Positions 43,982-54,424 of a stretch of 64,000 bases of DNA are shown here, in pieces. A program made the position numbers and the translations under genes. This stretch comes from Selaginella moellendorffii. Lineage: Eukaryota > Streptophyta > Lycopodiopsida > Selaginellales > Selaginellaceae. The notes under the pieces are model-generated. The model worked only from the letters and a program-made list of their open reading frames with translations, was not told the origin of the DNA and did not search any database. Location of the stretch: positions 257,577-321,576 of the forward strand of contig NW_003314275.1 of assembly GCF_000143415.4 (NCBI RefSeq), given 5' to 3'. Position 1 is the stretch's first letter; every line of letters starts with the position of its first letter.

Positions 43982-45235
43982 TCAGACCCATGCTTCAACC
44001 ATGCTCCTGGTTTGGATTTTAAGCTCGCCGTCTCCAAACGCAGCACTTGGATCCCACCTCCAACTCTTAGAGCTTAATTCATAGCTCATCAGCAGCTTAG
44101 ATACCCACACCGTATTAACCCCGTCGGTGCAGCATAGAAACCAGCCATCGCGATCGGCACGCTGTTGCTCCTGCATAGATAGCATCTCACTCTCGAGCAC
44201 CAAGTCAACCTCCAGCGTCTCACTATCCTGCACCACAGATCTGTGCCTGATCCCGCACACTTGCGTCCCCGCCCCGGATTTCCTCGTTCACAATCAGCAG
44301 CTGCCCTCCGCAGTGCACTGGCTTGGCTGTCTGCGAAGAAGCGGCGCCGCCATTAAGCCACCAGTACGACCACGAGTCCTCTTCGCACGCGGTAGCTGCT
44401 CAGTCGAACGAATACGACACGCCCCCGCCACCTTTCTCCCACGCAAAATATCGATCTACGCAGAGTTGAGGGATGCAGCTGCTTCTCGCGGCCCACGAGT
44501 CCTCTTCGCACGCGGTAGCTGCTCAGTCGAACGAATACGACACGCCCCCGCCACCTTTCTCCCACGCAAAATATCGATCTACGCAGAGTTGAGGGATGCA
44601 GCTGCTTCTCGCGGCCCACGAGTCGGTTGTGGAATCATAGATCCAGGCGGTGAGCTGAAGCAACCAGAGTGCAAGGAAAACCAAGCTTGAAAGCTTGGTT
44701 TTGAAATCATTTACGCAGGTTTCGATGAGAGCATGGACTTGGGTGTAGCGACCCGACAGTGGATTGGCAACCAGGTAGCGTGAGCTGCAGCAGCCATACG
44801 AGAAGCAGAACAAGATCGGTCCAGGACGTGGAGCAACACAATACTCGAGGTTGTAGTCTTGCGGGCAGCAGCCATGGAGCGGGAGCAGCGAGAACTTGGT
44901 GCTCATGGGAGGCCCGTGCGCGATCGCCAGCGGGGGCGTTCGGAGCTGATTAGAGGAGTCGCAGAGACAAATGCCAGAGTGGTGGTGACATGGTCGCGGT
45001 GCCTAGCGAGAAGCTCCGGGCTGCTCAGCCTGGCATTCCAGGCCCTCGACACCATCCTGGCGTTCATGAGCGAGGGCGCGGGCAGCCGGAGAAGAATGTC
45101 GTCCTCGAGGAAGGCCGGGAGGAGGCCATGAAACAGTAATGCCAGATGGAGCTCATCTTCCTCATGGTGGTGATCTCGGCTGTCGTCTCCATGGGGTGCT
45201 TGCAAGGAGGCAGCTCCTCCAGTGTTTGATCCCAT
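43982..45235 (-). pseudogene. F-box/kelch-type gene broken by frameshifts and a tandem duplication
   Basis: The minus strand begins at ATG 45235 and encodes an F-box (LLPAFLEDDILLRLPAPSLM, NARMVSRAWNARLSSPELLA). The frame then closes at about 44903 while the protein-like continuation lies in other frames: HEHQVLAAPAPWLL, then CFSYGCCSSRYLVANPLSGR, YDSTTDSWAARSSCIP. A perfect 123-bp repeat (41 codons, each ending in TGA) follows, then a C-terminal part 44260-43982 (DGWFLCCTDGVNTVWVSKLL, SYELSSKSWRW). F-box/kelch proteins recruit substrates to SCF ubiquitin ligases. Several frame breaks and the repeated stop make it a pseudogene or a gene in decay. Confidence 0.75.
44371..44616 (-). repeat. perfect 123-bp tandem duplication
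   Basis: Two adjacent identical units, 44371-44493 and 44494-44616, and the first seven bases of a third (CACGAGTC). The length is a multiple of three, so the kelch-like segment is duplicated in frame. Identity appears complete, pointing to a very recent event or an assembly artefact. Confidence 0.92.
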
Positions 45236-45280
45236 ACCTGTTGCTCGCCCGCCACATCACATGACCACGCGCGCGCCTGC

Positions 45281-46596
45281 TCAAAGCTGCTGTCGCCCCG
45301 CTTCTTGGCCTCCTCCTCCTTCCCAATTCCTCAGCCATGGCACAAAATCGGATAGCCGATCGCATTGACTTGACCTGTTTGTAATGGCTTGGTCTACCAT
45401 CTGGATACCGAACGAGCACCAAGGCATAGCCCTTGGGGCTGAGCAGTCCTCGCTTATCTTGTCGCCGCTTCTATGGATCACTCTGGAATGCAGCAGCACA
45501 AACTTGCCATTGGCCAGCTCCACAACTGCTTTGTGCCGTGGAAGGTCTTCTCCTCGGATGACCGCTGCGCCGCCACCAAAGGTGGATCAAATTGACACCA
45601 TACTTTGGACCTTTGTTGGGATGCCTGAAAAAACAGATTGTTTTTTCTTGAAGTTTCTCTTTTCGTCAACTTACGGGTGGATTGAGATACGTAGTTGGAG
45701 GGGAACCACTCTACCATTGCCGAGTATGCGCGGTTCCTCTGGATCATCAAAAAGCCAACTTTGCTGCATAGCTTCTTCTTTGCAGACTTCGTTGGCAGCG
45801 CCTTGCAAGGCTCGTGCTCGTACAAATCCTCCAACATAAATCTGGAGAAGCCACGATAGAGATTCCGTGTCTCTAGATCCTCTTTGATGTCTCTTGTGAT
45901 AGACGACACATCGCTTCCAAACAAGCACATGAGAGCTCTCCGGGCAGTCTCCGCATTCGAAGTTAGCAACGTTTTGACTGGATGCTCCAAATTGTGTTTG
46001 AAGATTGACAACTTTTCAACCATGTCGAAAAGTCATCCAGTCGATAGAAACTGATCAAGCCTGGATACAAATTATGTGCCATCTCTCGGAACATCTCTCC
46101 ATAGGTGTCAACGGTTGCATCAGAGCCAACTACATCAAATAGCTGACAACTCCAAAAACCAAGTTGTACAAGGAATTGCATTTGAGAAAATCTTTCCCAG
46201 GTCGGAGAAGACATGACCGTCGGAAACTATGTTGTAGTGCACGCCCGGAGGATACACAGCCTCAACATGCTCCGCAATGATCTTCATGGAATGTATGGCT
46301 AGTTCTTCCGCTTTGTCCGGGAACTTTCCTAGAGTTTTGTCCAGGTTGCACGACTTGACAGGGAAAGCTGCCAGGATGAACTCGAGAGAAATGTCACAGG
46401 AGATGTGGTACTCGACTTGATCTGAAAACTTTCCGAACCACTGGTCGTGTTTTGGAAAGTTGATGTAGTTTCGTTTGATGATTCCAACAACTTTGTTAGA
46501 TCCTCCACCTCTTGACGAGTGTACCTCATGAAAGGTTCCACAAGACAATCTCTTGTCTTTATGCTCTTGTCCAAGATAATTTATTTCGCCTCCCAA
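45281..46596 (-). pseudogene. DIT1/PvcA-family (isocyanide synthase-like) pseudogene
   Basis: Read leftward, motifs of the pyoverdine/dityrosine biosynthesis family appear in order but in changing frames: ILAAFPVKSCNLDKTLGKFPD, YPPGVHYNIVSDGHVFSDL, SDATVDTYGEMFREM, FYRLDD, NAETARRALMCLF, DLETRNLYRGFSRFMLEDL, MIQRNRAYSAMVEWFPSNYV, then RISIHP, KYGVNLIH and HKAVVELANGKFVLLH. The donor of the first intron reads GA instead of GT (46199 region). Frame breaks occur after RLDD, at the SIHP element and after NLIH. Members join a ribulose-5-phosphate carbon to amino-acid nitrogen to make isocyanides, or act in yeast spore-wall dityrosine synthesis. This copy cannot make a full protein. Presence in a plant genome is unusual. 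Confidence 0.8.
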
Positions 46597-47499
46597 GCTG
46601 CTAGGACTCTTCCATTTTTGATAAATTTCTTGTAAATGGAGGAGTTTAATTCCGTCCCTTAGTTTAGTGTATAATTCTGAGAGTTTATTATAGTGTATAA
46701 TACGGTCAAGTAAAATTTAATTTGGAATTTTCACTATACTTTACAAATTAAAATATATATTATAATTATTTTTTTGGAATTACCTCAAATTTCCCCTTTT
46801 CTTCCCTCCCTTGAGAGTGTTCTTTTTTCTTCAGCTTGATAAAAGAAGAAAAAAAAGAAAAAGTTGAATCATAAAGACATTCATTCTTTGTTGTTATGAT
46901 TAGAATACTTTATATCAACTTAGCAAAAATACGAGAACTATTAATTAAATTACACATTGATCACTAAACAATAAATTGCTACGTGTTGCATGTAGCAACA
47001 CTTGGTTTGCTTAATACTAGTGTTATTATGACATATTAATCCAATTGATCAAATAAAGTTTATAATTATAAGCATGTTTGTAATTTATATATACAAGATT
47101 AATTTTATTGCATATCAAGATGGTAGAATAAAAAAGAATATACTAGAAAAGGTTTAAGGAAGTTTATAAATTATAAATACAAGATTAATCTAAATGAATA
47201 ACAACCGTTAGATGGTAGAATATCCTAGAATATTCAAGTATATTCTAGGTATATCCACTACCATCCCAGTCCCCTATAGGTTTGCTTAAGCAAACCAAAA
47301 ATAACAATTATATTTATAAATTACCAATAGATAAATAAACATATAAATTTTATTCTAAGTATATTCTTAACTATTCAAAGAAGCTCTCACTTTGCTCCTC
47401 GGCAACTCTTTGCTTGCTGGTATAATTCCACACCGGATTCATGTTCCTCTATTGTGGATTTTTGGATGGTGCCCCTATCCCGGCAATAGTCGGCACTTA
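46597..47499. other. AT-rich spacer
   Basis: Strongly AT-rich with no coding potential. A near-duplicate phrase ATAAATTATAAATACAAGATTAA occurs twice in variants (about 47085 and 47170). Otherwise nothing recognised. Confidence 0.5.
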
Positions 47500-48055
47500 C
47501 TGTGTCTCGCCTTTTGGAAGTCTGAGCGACCACATTCCATCGCGCTTCACTGTTCGCCCAACTTCAAGCGGCCGAAACCATTCTTCTCTTTGAATCGCCT
47601 CAAAATCTGAGGTAATCCAAACGAACATGAAACATAGAAGAGAAAAAGGAGCCCGTGATCAATCAATTTACCTTCAGTGCGAGATCACACTCGTTTTGGC
47701 GTTCCAATTCCTTGAAAACTTCCAAAGAACTTGCTTGAGCAATCGACCACCTGCTTAGCCTACCTGCGCTGGCACCCTCCTTGCTCAGAGGGCTCGTCAC
47801 TGTCTCTCGCACAAGTGACTTCCTGCATCCCGAGCAATCAGCATATCCCTCCTTGTATCGTCCATCGCCCCGCAGCGCCACAGGCGACGAGGGCAACCGA
47901 ACACAGCTAGAACCGTAAACCAATGAATAAAAGTTGAAACTACAAACCATCGAGTCCAAGGGAAAGAATGGCAGTAGAGAGCATGCAAGAAGCACCAAAA
48001 TCTTCATCCAAAATCACGATTCCTGAGCTCAACCCACTTTGATTTTGGATCTATG
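47500..48055 (-). pseudogene. partial copy of the THA8-like PPR gene and its upstream sequence
   Basis: Minus-strand fragments match the gene at 49679-50467: RLPSSPVALRGDGR, RKSLVRETVTSPLSKEG, ELERQNECDLALK at 47900-47660, the intron, and a shortened second exon (EAIxREEWF then VKRDGM) at about 47610-47530. Sequence beyond its start (GAGAGCATGCAAGAAGCACC at 47978) matches 50654-50674, near the aldolase stop. Internal deletions and frame breaks make it non-functional. It is a same-strand duplicate of a 1-kb segment. Confidence 0.85.
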
Positions 48056-48604
48056 CATCTTGTAATGGTGCAGGCAATTCGAACAGGCATTTCCAGAGCA
48101 AATGTGTGTAACCAAGCTCAGGGTGAAGGCAGGTGAGGTCGTTTTTCTTCTTTCCCCCCTCTAGTTCCCACATTGGCAATGCATGCACTTGGATATAGCT
48201 GGAGAGTCAGTTGGAGGTGTATAAGTATCCAGAGAGGAGGAAGAAGATGTCTTCACACTCAAGACGTCTCTGATATTTGGAGCACGATTGATGAAATTTG
48301 AGTGATGCTAGGGCCTTTCAAAGACTTCTCTCGCTTCTCTCAAATGCCGTTAGCATTGCGGTCCAAACAACGTTTAGTTTGAGCTTGCATTCTTACTCAA
48401 ATCTTTTTATCTTTCCACGTAAAATCAGGGATCAGCTTTCTTAAATTTCCAGTGTTTTGAGAGATCGGTTGTGCGCTACAACCAATGGTGGCGCTGGGTG
48501 ACCACGGCAAGGTGTAATTAATTGCTTTCGTGATCAGAATAAACTTTCCCTTAAAAGGGAGCGAGAGTATTTATTTACTCTCCACTTAAGAATCTTAGGG
48601 TATT
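48056..48604. other. intergenic, no gene seen
   Basis: Presumed promoter region of the PB1 protein. GA-rich phrases near 48220-48260; no reading frame supported. Confidence 0.5.
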
Positions 48605-49087
48605 ATGAAAGGCTCGGGTTCTGGCAACGCTGGCTGCCAAGCTCCGCACACATGCTCGCTGGAGAAGCTTTGCAAATCAGGATTTATCAGCGTGAAGGCT
48701 AGGATGGGAGAAAAGATTGTCCGCTTCAGCGTGCATCACAGCAGTCTCAACTATGGTCTCCTCAGGACGGAGGTGAGCAGCAGGCTCCGCATGGCCAACT
48801 TCACCATCAGCTACTGCGACAAGGATCAGGACTGGGTGAGTCTGACTAGAGACTCCGAATTGTGGGACTGCCTCTGTGTGGCAGATAAAAACTCCACTTG
48901 TGTTAAGTTGCGGATCGAGAATCCACTGGTGCCGCCTGATGTAATACATGCAGCGCAACTCTTTGGGACTGGGGTCCTGCTTTGCGGCGGGCTTGCAGCA
49001 GCGGTGTGCTGCATATTTGAGCACCCCATAACTGCTCTTCCTCTGTGTTGTTTGGGGGCGATTCTGTTAGGCTTTACTGAACCATAG
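48605..49087 (+). CDS. small PB1-domain protein with C-terminal membrane segments
   Basis: Intronless, 160 residues, ATG at 48605. Residues ~26-100 fit a PB1 fold: a basic first strand (ISVKARMGEKIVRFSV), a helix with LLRTEVSSRL, and the acidic OPCA-like segment YCDKDQDWVSLTRDSELWDC, so it could dimerise through both basic and acidic faces. PB1 domains of this type end plant NIN-like proteins. Residues ~118-158 are hydrophobic (GTGVLLCGGLAAAVCCIFEH, LPLCCLGAILLGF), enough for one hairpin or two membrane helices. A membrane-tethered PB1 microprotein is not a combination I know. It may be a retrocopied fragment of a larger gene, but the frame is intact. Confidence 0.6.
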   Translation: MKGSGSGNAGCQAPHTCSLEKLCKSGFISVKARMGEKIVRFSVHHSSLNYGLLRTEVSSRLRMANFTISYCDKDQDWVSLTRDSELWDCLCVADKNSTCVKLRIENPLVPPDVIHAAQLFGTGVLLCGGLAAAVCCIFEHPITALPLCCLGAILLGFTEP

Positions 49088-49140
49088 GTTTTTGGATTCT
49101 TATCGTTCTCTTTATTAAATTTAATGGATATATTTATCTT

Positions 49141-49356
49141 TTACATGGCGACCACAACACCTTCAGTATCTTGCTGCTTCCAGCAGCTCCAATTGGTTTG
49201 CTCGGCCTTCTTCTCATATTCCAGGTCCGTGTTAGTTCTTTCTCTTAGCATTGCACTCAAGTAATTGAGCACGCCTCGGTCGGGGTAAGCGTGCAAGTAG
49301 CTACCTGGTAAGTACAGGATCGCGAGTGCTACCAAGATCTCCAGCTTTATCCCCAT
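49141..49356 (-). CDS. possible small secreted protein
   Basis: 71 codons from ATG at 49356 to a stop at 49141. The first ~23 residues (MGIKLEILVALAILYLPGSY) look like a signal peptide; the rest has two Cys-poor hydrophilic stretches (RGVLNYLSAMLRERTNTDLE). It lies beside a GT microsatellite. No family recognised; could be chance. Confidence 0.25.
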   Translation of the reverse strand: MGIKLEILVALAILYLPGSYLHAYPDRGVLNYLSAMLRERTNTDLEYEKKAEQTNWSCWKQQDTEGVVVAM

Positions 49357-49404
49357 GATTGGGGCGATTTTTCCCAGATCGGCGCCTCCACCAAATAACC
49401 TGTT

Positions 49405-49407
<3 letters not shown>

Positions 49408-49441
<34 letters not shown>
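49408..49441 (+). repeat. GT dinucleotide microsatellite
   Basis: About 17 uninterrupted GT units, followed by a T-rich run. Confidence 0.95.
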
Positions 49442-49443
<2 letters not shown>

Positions 49444-49678
49444 TGTTTTTCTTTTTTCTCCTTTTTTTTTTGAGCTTGGTAATTCACCTGTAAAGAGGCT
49501 GAGGAGTTGGTCATTGCTGATGGTACCCGGGAAAGATCACCACCTTTTGTGAGTATGTGCTCTAGATTGGAGCAATTAGAAAAGTTGCATTTAGTTGGCA
49601 TGTGGCTGGATAAGAGCTTCTTGAATACCTCTCAAACCATCAGTAGTAGTATTCATAAATTTTTTTAAGACAAGCAAT

Positions 49679-50467
49679 TTAAGTTCTACAAATCTTTGGG
49701 AAGGCTTGACCAAGATCTTCTTCCACAGCAGCAGCAAGCTCAATCTTCCCACAACCTTGGAGCTCTCGAATGACGAGCCCGTATGTTTTCTCGTTGAGCT
49801 GCAACTTCATCCCCTTTGCTTGCTCGTACAGCTCCATGGCTGCCACCGGATTGCCGTGCTTGAGGTGAGCCACCATCAGTTCCCTGTGGAGAAAGAAATC
49901 CGGCTCCATTCCATCGCGCTTCACTTGCTCGTAAACGTAGACCATGTCGTCCACTCGGTTGTTCTCCCACATCACTCCAAACATCCGGCGGTAGAGCCGA
50001 AAGTCGGGCTTGAACCATTCTTCTCTTCGAATCGCCTCGAAAATCTGTGCGGTGACCCATGAAACACCGAAGAGAATAAAAAAAGAGCGCGATCACTTTA
50101 CCTTCAATGCGAGATCACACTCGTTTTGGCGCTCTAGTTCCTTCAAAACTTCCAAAAGATCTCGCTTGAGCAATCGACACACCTGTGTAGCGAAAACTCT
50201 CCGCAGCTCCTCCTGATCGTTCTTGGCGCCCTTGAGCGCTTGCACGACGGTAATGCCCTCCTTGCTCAGAGGGCTCCCGCTCGTCACCGTCTCTCGCACA
50301 AGTGACTTCCTGCCTCCCCGAGCAATCAGCAAATCCCCCCTTTGGGCGATCTCAATTGCCACAAATGCAGACGACCGGAACCTCACCCCTATCGCGCAGC
50401 ACTGCTCCGGCAGCTTTCCATCTCCTCGCAGCGCCACAGGCGACGAGGGCAATCCAACGCTTCCCAT
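49679..50467 (-). CDS. THA8-like short PPR protein
   Basis: Exons 50467-50102 and 50044-49679 encode 243 residues. An N-terminal ~60 residues precede RKSLVRETVTSGSPLSKEG, a sequence typical of the small PPR protein THA8 and its relatives. The second exon holds the PPR helical pairs (DFRLYRRMFGVMWENNRVDD, PDFFLHRELMVAHLKHGNPV, LNEKTYGLVIRELQGCGKIE). THA8 binds chloroplast introns and is needed for their splicing; related copies act in mitochondria. The N-terminus could be an organelle presequence (RFRSSAFVAIEIAQRG). Length and two-exon structure match the family. A decayed duplicate lies at 47500-48055 on the same strand. Confidence 0.88.
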
Positions 50468-50738
50468 GAGCTAGAACCCTAGCGAATGTAAAATCGCATA
50501 TCCTTTCAACGGTCTATCATTGACGATTGTCAACGGTCAACACTTACTTTTGAGTCAAACACGTTGACCTTTGGAGGCGTCAAACCATCTAAAGCGAACG
50601 AATGGCAGCTAGAAACACTAGAAAAATCTCATTTTTATTAGATGGAGAGTAGAGAGCATGCAAGAAGCACCAAAATCCTCATGCAACATCGTCAGTTCCT
50701 CAAGCTCACCATTCTGGTTGTGGATCTATAGCGATCGA
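50468..50738. other. short intergenic region between PPR gene and aldolase
   Basis: 270 bp with the aldolase 3' UTR and the PPR promoter; no feature seen apart from the segment shared with the 47.9-kb copy. Confidence 0.5.
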
Positions 50739-51890
50739 TCAGTACTTGTAATCCTTGACGTGCAAGCTCTCCGACGCCCCCTCGGCGCTCTCGGTCTCGC
50801 CCGAGTACTTGCCCAGCGTCGCGTCCGAGTTGGCCTTGGCACGAACCAGGAAAACCTTCTGCGCCGCCTCCACATTCTCCTTCTTGCCACCCCACGTCTT
50901 GAGCGTGCTCTGCTGGAGCGCCCGCCCGAACGAGAAGGACAGCGTCCACGGCTTGAGGATGTCCAGCTTGTTCATCGCGTCCAGATTCTTGGTCGCCTCC
51001 ACCTCGCTCTGGCCGCCGGACAAGAACATGATCCCGGGCACCGCCGCCGGGACCGTCCTCCGGAGCGCCAGCACCGTCGCCTCGGCAATCTCCTGCGCGC
51101 TCACCTTGGGCGCCTCGGATCCGTGCGTCACCATGTTGGGCTTGAGCAGCGTCCCCTCGAGCAGGACGTGGTGGTCGCTCAGCGCCTTGTACACCGCGGC
51201 CAGCACCACCTCCGTCACCTTGGCACACGTCTTGAGGTCGTGGGGTCCGTCCACCAGGATCTCGGGCTCCACGATGGGGACGAGGCCGTTCTCCTGGCAG
51301 ATCATGGCGTAGCGCGCCAGCCCCTGCGCGTTCTCCTGGATCCCCAGCTCCGACGGCTGCGAGGGTCCGATGTTTAGCACCGCCCTCCACTTGGCGAACC
51401 GGGCACCGGCCTTGTAGTACTCGGCGCAGCGTCCCGCGAGGCCGTCCAGCCCCTGGGTCGTGGTCTCACCATTGGTACCGGCGATGGGCACCGTCCCCTT
51501 GTCCACCTTGATGCCCGGGAGGACGCCGTTCTCCAGCAGCACGTCCACGAACGGCTTGCCCGCCGCGGTCTTCTGGTAGAGCGTCTCCTCGAAGAGGATG
51601 ACGCCGCTCAGGTACTGGAGAGCGCCCGGGGCGGTGAAGAGGAGCTCGCGCAGCGCCTGCCGGTTGGATTCCACATTCTCGACCTTGATGCTGGCCAGGC
51701 GCTTGCCGATTGTGCCCGTGCTCTCGTCCGCCGCGAGGATGCCCTTGCCCGGGGTCGCAATGTACTTGGCATTCTTGATGAGCTCGTCTGTGGGGAACCC
51801 AAATCGAGAGAGGGAGAGCTCAGATCCACAGGCTTAACACTCGCGCTAGCTATGGCGCTTACCTGCGTACTTGCCGACGACGGCCGCCAT
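50739..51890 (-). CDS. cytosolic class I fructose-bisphosphate aldolase
   Basis: Exons 51890-51863 and 51787-50739 encode 358 residues, the usual length of plant cytosolic aldolase. The first exon carries only MAAVVGKYA. Marks of class I aldolase are [15 protein letters not shown], the Schiff-base Lys in [13 protein letters not shown], and [11 protein letters not shown]. The protein ends VKDYKY with the catalytic C-terminal Tyr. No transit peptide is present. It cleaves fructose-1,6-bisphosphate to DHAP and glyceraldehyde-3-phosphate in glycolysis. Third-position GC is much higher than in neighbouring genes, as expected for a highly expressed housekeeping gene. Confidence 0.97.
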
Positions 51891-54424
51891 AGCCTCGCGC
51901 TCGCCTTTTTGCCGGAGATAGTAAAATCCCTAGGCCTTATCCCCACAAAAAAGACAATGCATGAAAATCCAGGGTGCCAGCGCAGCCCTAAATAGGGCTT
52001 TCATGGAGTCCACGCTGGCAGAAGCGATGGTTAGTATTGATTTGGGGCTATTTCGATGACCAGTCCATGTGCATGGAATTAATTTACGCTTTTACATTGA
52101 CAGGTAGAAGTGGACGTGTGGTTAAGCGACGTTTGAACTGTTTCTGTTTGATAGGGCACCAGCAAAATCCTTCGTCCTTCGTTTGTTTGTCACGCACCAG
52201 ATGCCCATTGTCGGCATTTGGAGCAAACATATAATTCGCCACCATTTTGATGGCCTAAACCCTGTTATGAAGTGCTTTGCTGACTTAAAGATCATTCTCA
52301 CTAATTAATTCGAGGAAGCCTATCTTCCAGAAGGCAATGGCCTCGCACCTTCCATCTTATACACTCGATAAACTGCGCTTTTAAAAAGGATAGGGTTTGT
52401 CGTTTCTTAATGGCTTTTGCTTTCATCATCGACGTATGAACTGTTTCTTCATAGGTCACCGGCAAAATCCTTCGTTTTTTTGTCAGCATTTGGAGCAAAC
52501 ATATAATTCGCCACCCATTTTGAGCTTGATGACGGCCCAAAGAAGTATTGCTGACAGTTCTTTGCTGACTTAAGCTCGGTTTCACTAATTAATTCGACGA
52601 AGTTTATCTTCAAGAAGGCAAGGGCCGCGCACCTTCCACCCGATGAAACTGCACTTTTAAAAAGGATAGAGTTCGTCGTTTCTTGGGCCATGGATCATGC
52701 GATCACGCCCAGAGGCTTTGCTTTCTTCATCGTTTCGCGGGAAAACAAAGTTAAGCCCCATCTTCCAGAAGGGTTTAGTGGACAGACTTGCAGCCCCTAG
52801 ATGCCCAAACAGTGCAACTCTAAATGCTACAATTCATAGCGCGCAATCGTTTACCACGGAGCTGTTCGAATCGGAATTTGCGGTGAGGTCCCCAAAGAAC
52901 AAAACCATGATCATACCACTGAGGGAAACACGGCATCACTCGGTGAGCACTCCGTGGAGGCCCTCCTGATTTGTGCCATGAGGAAAAGAGGATCGAAAGA
53001 GAGGAAGAAAGTAACAAAAACGTGCTCGGCACTGCAATTTGACGAGAGCCTTTCGAGCGAGTGGTGGGCACAAAGCTGATCTTTACGGCGCGCCAAGAGG
53101 GGGTTCTAGCGCATCGACGATGCACAGATCCAAAAACCTCGGGTTGCTGTCATCTCAGCAATTGGAGAGCCTGCAAGAGAGAGCGAAACAAATAATTTGG
53201 CTTGACTGCTACAGCGCGCAAAGAGTTGCGAGTCCGGCAGAGGAGACAAAGCTCCAAACAGTGGGGTCAACACAAGGCGCTAAAAAGCATCCCGATCAAC
53301 AGATCACGGGCGACCGGACACGTCTGGCCACACACTGTAGAGCGAAGCGACCCGGCTCTGGCGCGCTTCGCAGAAGAGGATTAGTTTTTGTACGGTTTCC
53401 GAGAGGAGCTTCTTGTCTGGATATGTGTTTCGGGCCTGATCATGGTGTGTCTGATTCGATGAGATTGGGATTCGAATTGGATCCTTATGACGAGCGCTCC
53501 AAACAAAGCCCACAAAAGAGATGGATCCATCCAGCCATGGACAACGCACAATTGTGATCTCGCACTGCTCCTTGCGCGTCCCGCCACTCGCGGTGGAGGA
53601 CAAAGCGAAAAAAAAAAAAAGGAGCGCCAAATCAGGACACGAATCGATCATGTTTGCTAGCCAAAGACCGAATTCGCGAGCTTTGTTCCGGGTTTCCAGA
53701 CACTGGAAATCATAGCGCCCAGCAAAATAATTCACACACCCAGAAGAGATTTGGCCGAGTCAAATGATCCCACAACATGATACACCGGGCCCCCCCATTG
53801 TCCGCCAACTTGACGCGGGGAATATCCCCTGCAAGCCGGAGGAGAATATGCTCCACAGTGCCACGAATATTCGCCTCGAGATTCCCCCCTCGTTGGTCGG
53901 TGTTTTCCAATAAGGGAGGAAGAGATCTCTCCTCTCCCGGTATTTAAATCCACGCGCTGGAGCGTTGGGATTTAGGTATCGCTCGCCCTTTGGTCTTCGC
54001 TACTTTCTTCTTCCCCGTGAAAGATTTTCTTCGTTCGCTCGCTGGACTTCTTCTCCCATTTTCTCTACCCGTTTTGACAGATTGGAATCCAGAAGGCTGC
54101 AAGGCCGTGTTTTTCCGCGTCTCCGCTGCTCCATCCTCATAGACAACGTGTGAATCGCGCGGCTTCTCGCGCCCTTCCTCAAGCGCATTCGCCGCCCTTC
54201 CTCCCCAATTTCCTCCCTGCCGAGCTCGTCGCGCCACCAGACTCGGTCACGATCTAGTTGCTTGCTCGCATCCTTAAAAACCAGCGCTCCTCTTTCCTTC
54301 TCTCCACTCGCAGAGAGGAAATTTGGGCCGCGAAGAGCGCGAGCGAGGGGTCTATCACACACCGTTAGAGATCGAACGACTTCCAAACGATCGAAGTTTC
54401 TTAGATCGGTCGACGTGATTCGCC
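51891..54424. other. 2.5-kb intergenic region with tandem repeat
   Basis: Holds the aldolase promoter, a ~305-bp tandem duplication (listed separately), and the long leader of the Nudix gene; a TATA-like TATTTAAAT lies at about 53940. A 172-codon frame at 53039-53557 lacks protein-like composition. No gene supported. Confidence 0.5.
52127..52735 (+). repeat. ~305-bp tandem direct repeat
   Basis: Two adjacent diverged copies, about 52127-52430 and 52431-52735, share GAACTGTTTCT, GCAAAATCCTTCGT, GCATTTGGAGCAAACATATA, CACTAATTAATTCGA and TTTTAAAAAGGATAG. Non-coding; origin unknown. Confidence 0.85.

Noticed and set aside
53039-53557. 172-codon open frame, plus strand
   Set aside because: No ATG at its start, composition not protein-like, no splice context or family resemblance.
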